From contig SCKQ01000009.1 of the NCBI GenBank assembly GCA_004124535.1, positions 1 through 56,022 of the forward strand: a DNA stretch of 56,022 nt, in the 5' to 3' direction. Source of the DNA: Fidelibacterota bacterium. GTDB lineage: Bacteria > Marinisomatota > Marinisomatia > Marinisomatales > TCS55. Position 1 is the first letter of the stretch. Each line of letters begins with the position of its first letter. The notes under the pieces were generated by a model. The model was not told where the DNA came from. It worked only from the letters and a program-made list of their open reading frames with translations, and did not search any database. Position numbers and translations under genes: made by a program. Positions 55,476-56,022 of the stretch are shown one piece after another.

Positions 55476-56022
55476 ATGTCAGAAGAGCAGCGCAGTTTAA
55501 AGGATATTATCAATTTTCGAATGCAGAAATTGGGAAAATTACGGGAGAGTGGTCTTGACCCATACCCACATAACTTTACACCGACAAACAAAAGTGTTGA
55601 ATTGACACAAAATTTTAAAGAGTTTGATAACAAAGATGTAGTAATTGCTGGCCGCATCATGGCGGTCAGGAAAATGGGTAGAGCATCATTCTTTCACATT
55701 CAGGATACAGCGGGAAGAATCCAAATTTATATTAAACGTGATAAGGTAGGTGAAGAGCAATACAAACAATTTAAATTATTGGATATTGGTGATTTTGTAG
55801 GGGTTTCAGGATTTGTATTTAAAACAAAAACAGGTGAAATATCTGTACATGCTAAATCAATAACATTATTAGCAAAGAGCATACGTCCTTTACCAATCGT
55901 AAAAGAAAAGGAAGGTAAAACGTTTGATGCATTTAAAGATAAGGATCAGCGTTATCGTAACCGCCATTTGGATTTAATTGTAAATCCGGAAATAAAGGAT
56001 GTATTTCAGAACAGGGCAAAAA
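55476..56022 (+). CDS. lysS: Lysyl-tRNA synthetase, class II (5' part; runs off the window)
   Basis: At least 182 residues are present. They cover the N-terminal OB-fold anticodon-binding domain, with the opening R-x-x-K-L-x-x-L-R-x-x-G-x-DPYPH pattern (about residues 15-32), VIAGRIMAVRKMGRASFFHIQD (in two pieces: VIAGRIMAVRKMG and ASFFHIQD) and KDQRYRNRHLDLIVN. The latter opens the class II catalytic domain (motif 1 region). The catalytic motifs 2 and 3 lie beyond the window. An AGAGGA Shine-Dalgarno sequence precedes the ATG. The gap from prfB is 14 bp, a frequent prfB-lysS linkage. Confidence 0.95.
   Translation, partial: MSEEQRSLKDIINFRMQKLGKLRESGLDPYPHNFTPTNKSVELTQNFKEFDNKDVVIAGRIMAVRKMGRASFFHIQDTAGRIQIYIKRDKVGEEQYKQFKLLDIGDFVGVSGFVFKTKTGEISVHAKSITLLAKSIRPLPIVKEKEGKTFDAFKDKDQRYRNRHLDLIVNPEIKDVFQNRAK

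Overview
The window reads as a gene-dense, moderately AT-rich bacterial chromosome segment. Almost every gene from about 2.4 kb to the right edge lies on the + strand, in long chains with 1-14 bp overlaps. Respiratory complex I, a Ccm cytochrome c maturation system and MEP isoprenoid genes point to a respiring, Gram-negative-type bacterium. The whole gene set looks most like an uncultured lineage of the FCB group, such as Marinimicrobia (SAR406). That placement is an inference from gene content and needs a phylogeny.

Region 1 (1-2.3 kb) is a small accessory patch followed by metabolic genes. A stand-alone protein resembling the phage-associated DNA-base hypermodification family (aGPT-PPlase / HMUDK helical domain) is flanked by 22-bp imperfect repeats. 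The left repeat looks like the anticodon arm of an initiator tRNA. A CoA-binding protein and proline dehydrogenase follow on the minus strand.

Region 2 (2.4-28 kb) holds two complete but different complex I operons in tandem. The first (nuoA-B-C-D-H-I-J-K-L-M-N) has no NuoE/F/G and so no NADH-oxidising module. The second (nuoA through nuoK) has NuoE/F/G, but in place of one nuoL it has an MrpD-like antiporter subunit, an 81-aa two-helix protein and a second NuoL/MrpD-like subunit, then nuoM and nuoN. This 16-gene layout predicts a complex with four antiporter-like subunits. One of them lacks the usual TM7 lysine.

Region 3 (28-37 kb) carries a CitMHS_2-type Na+/H+ antiporter-like protein, PduO-type cobalamin adenosyltransferase, an NrnA-like DHH phosphoesterase, ispH, pdxS, pdxT, dxs and cstA. 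Region 4 (37-38.4 kb) is a restriction-modification-like pair: a PD-(D/E)XK nuclease gene broken by a frameshift at an A6 run, facing a beta-class SPPY DNA methyltransferase.

Region 5 (38.5-45.1 kb) starts with a B12-dependent acyl-CoA mutase large subunit whose active-site fingerprint is Phe/Gln, as in isobutyryl-CoA mutase, rather than the methylmalonyl-CoA mutase Tyr/Arg. A ccm cluster (ccmE, ccmF, ccmI-like, ccmA, ccmB, ccmC, ccmD) follows directly. Its CcmE has a CxxxY motif in place of the haem-binding histidine. Region 6 (45.1-56 kb) has a type II (archaeal-type) GAPDH homologue, an MBL-fold hydrolase, a eukaryote-like two-domain methylenetetrahydrofolate reductase, tilS, hpt, ftsH, folP, the diadenylate cyclase gene cdaA, prfB with its programmed +1 frameshift, and the start of lysS.
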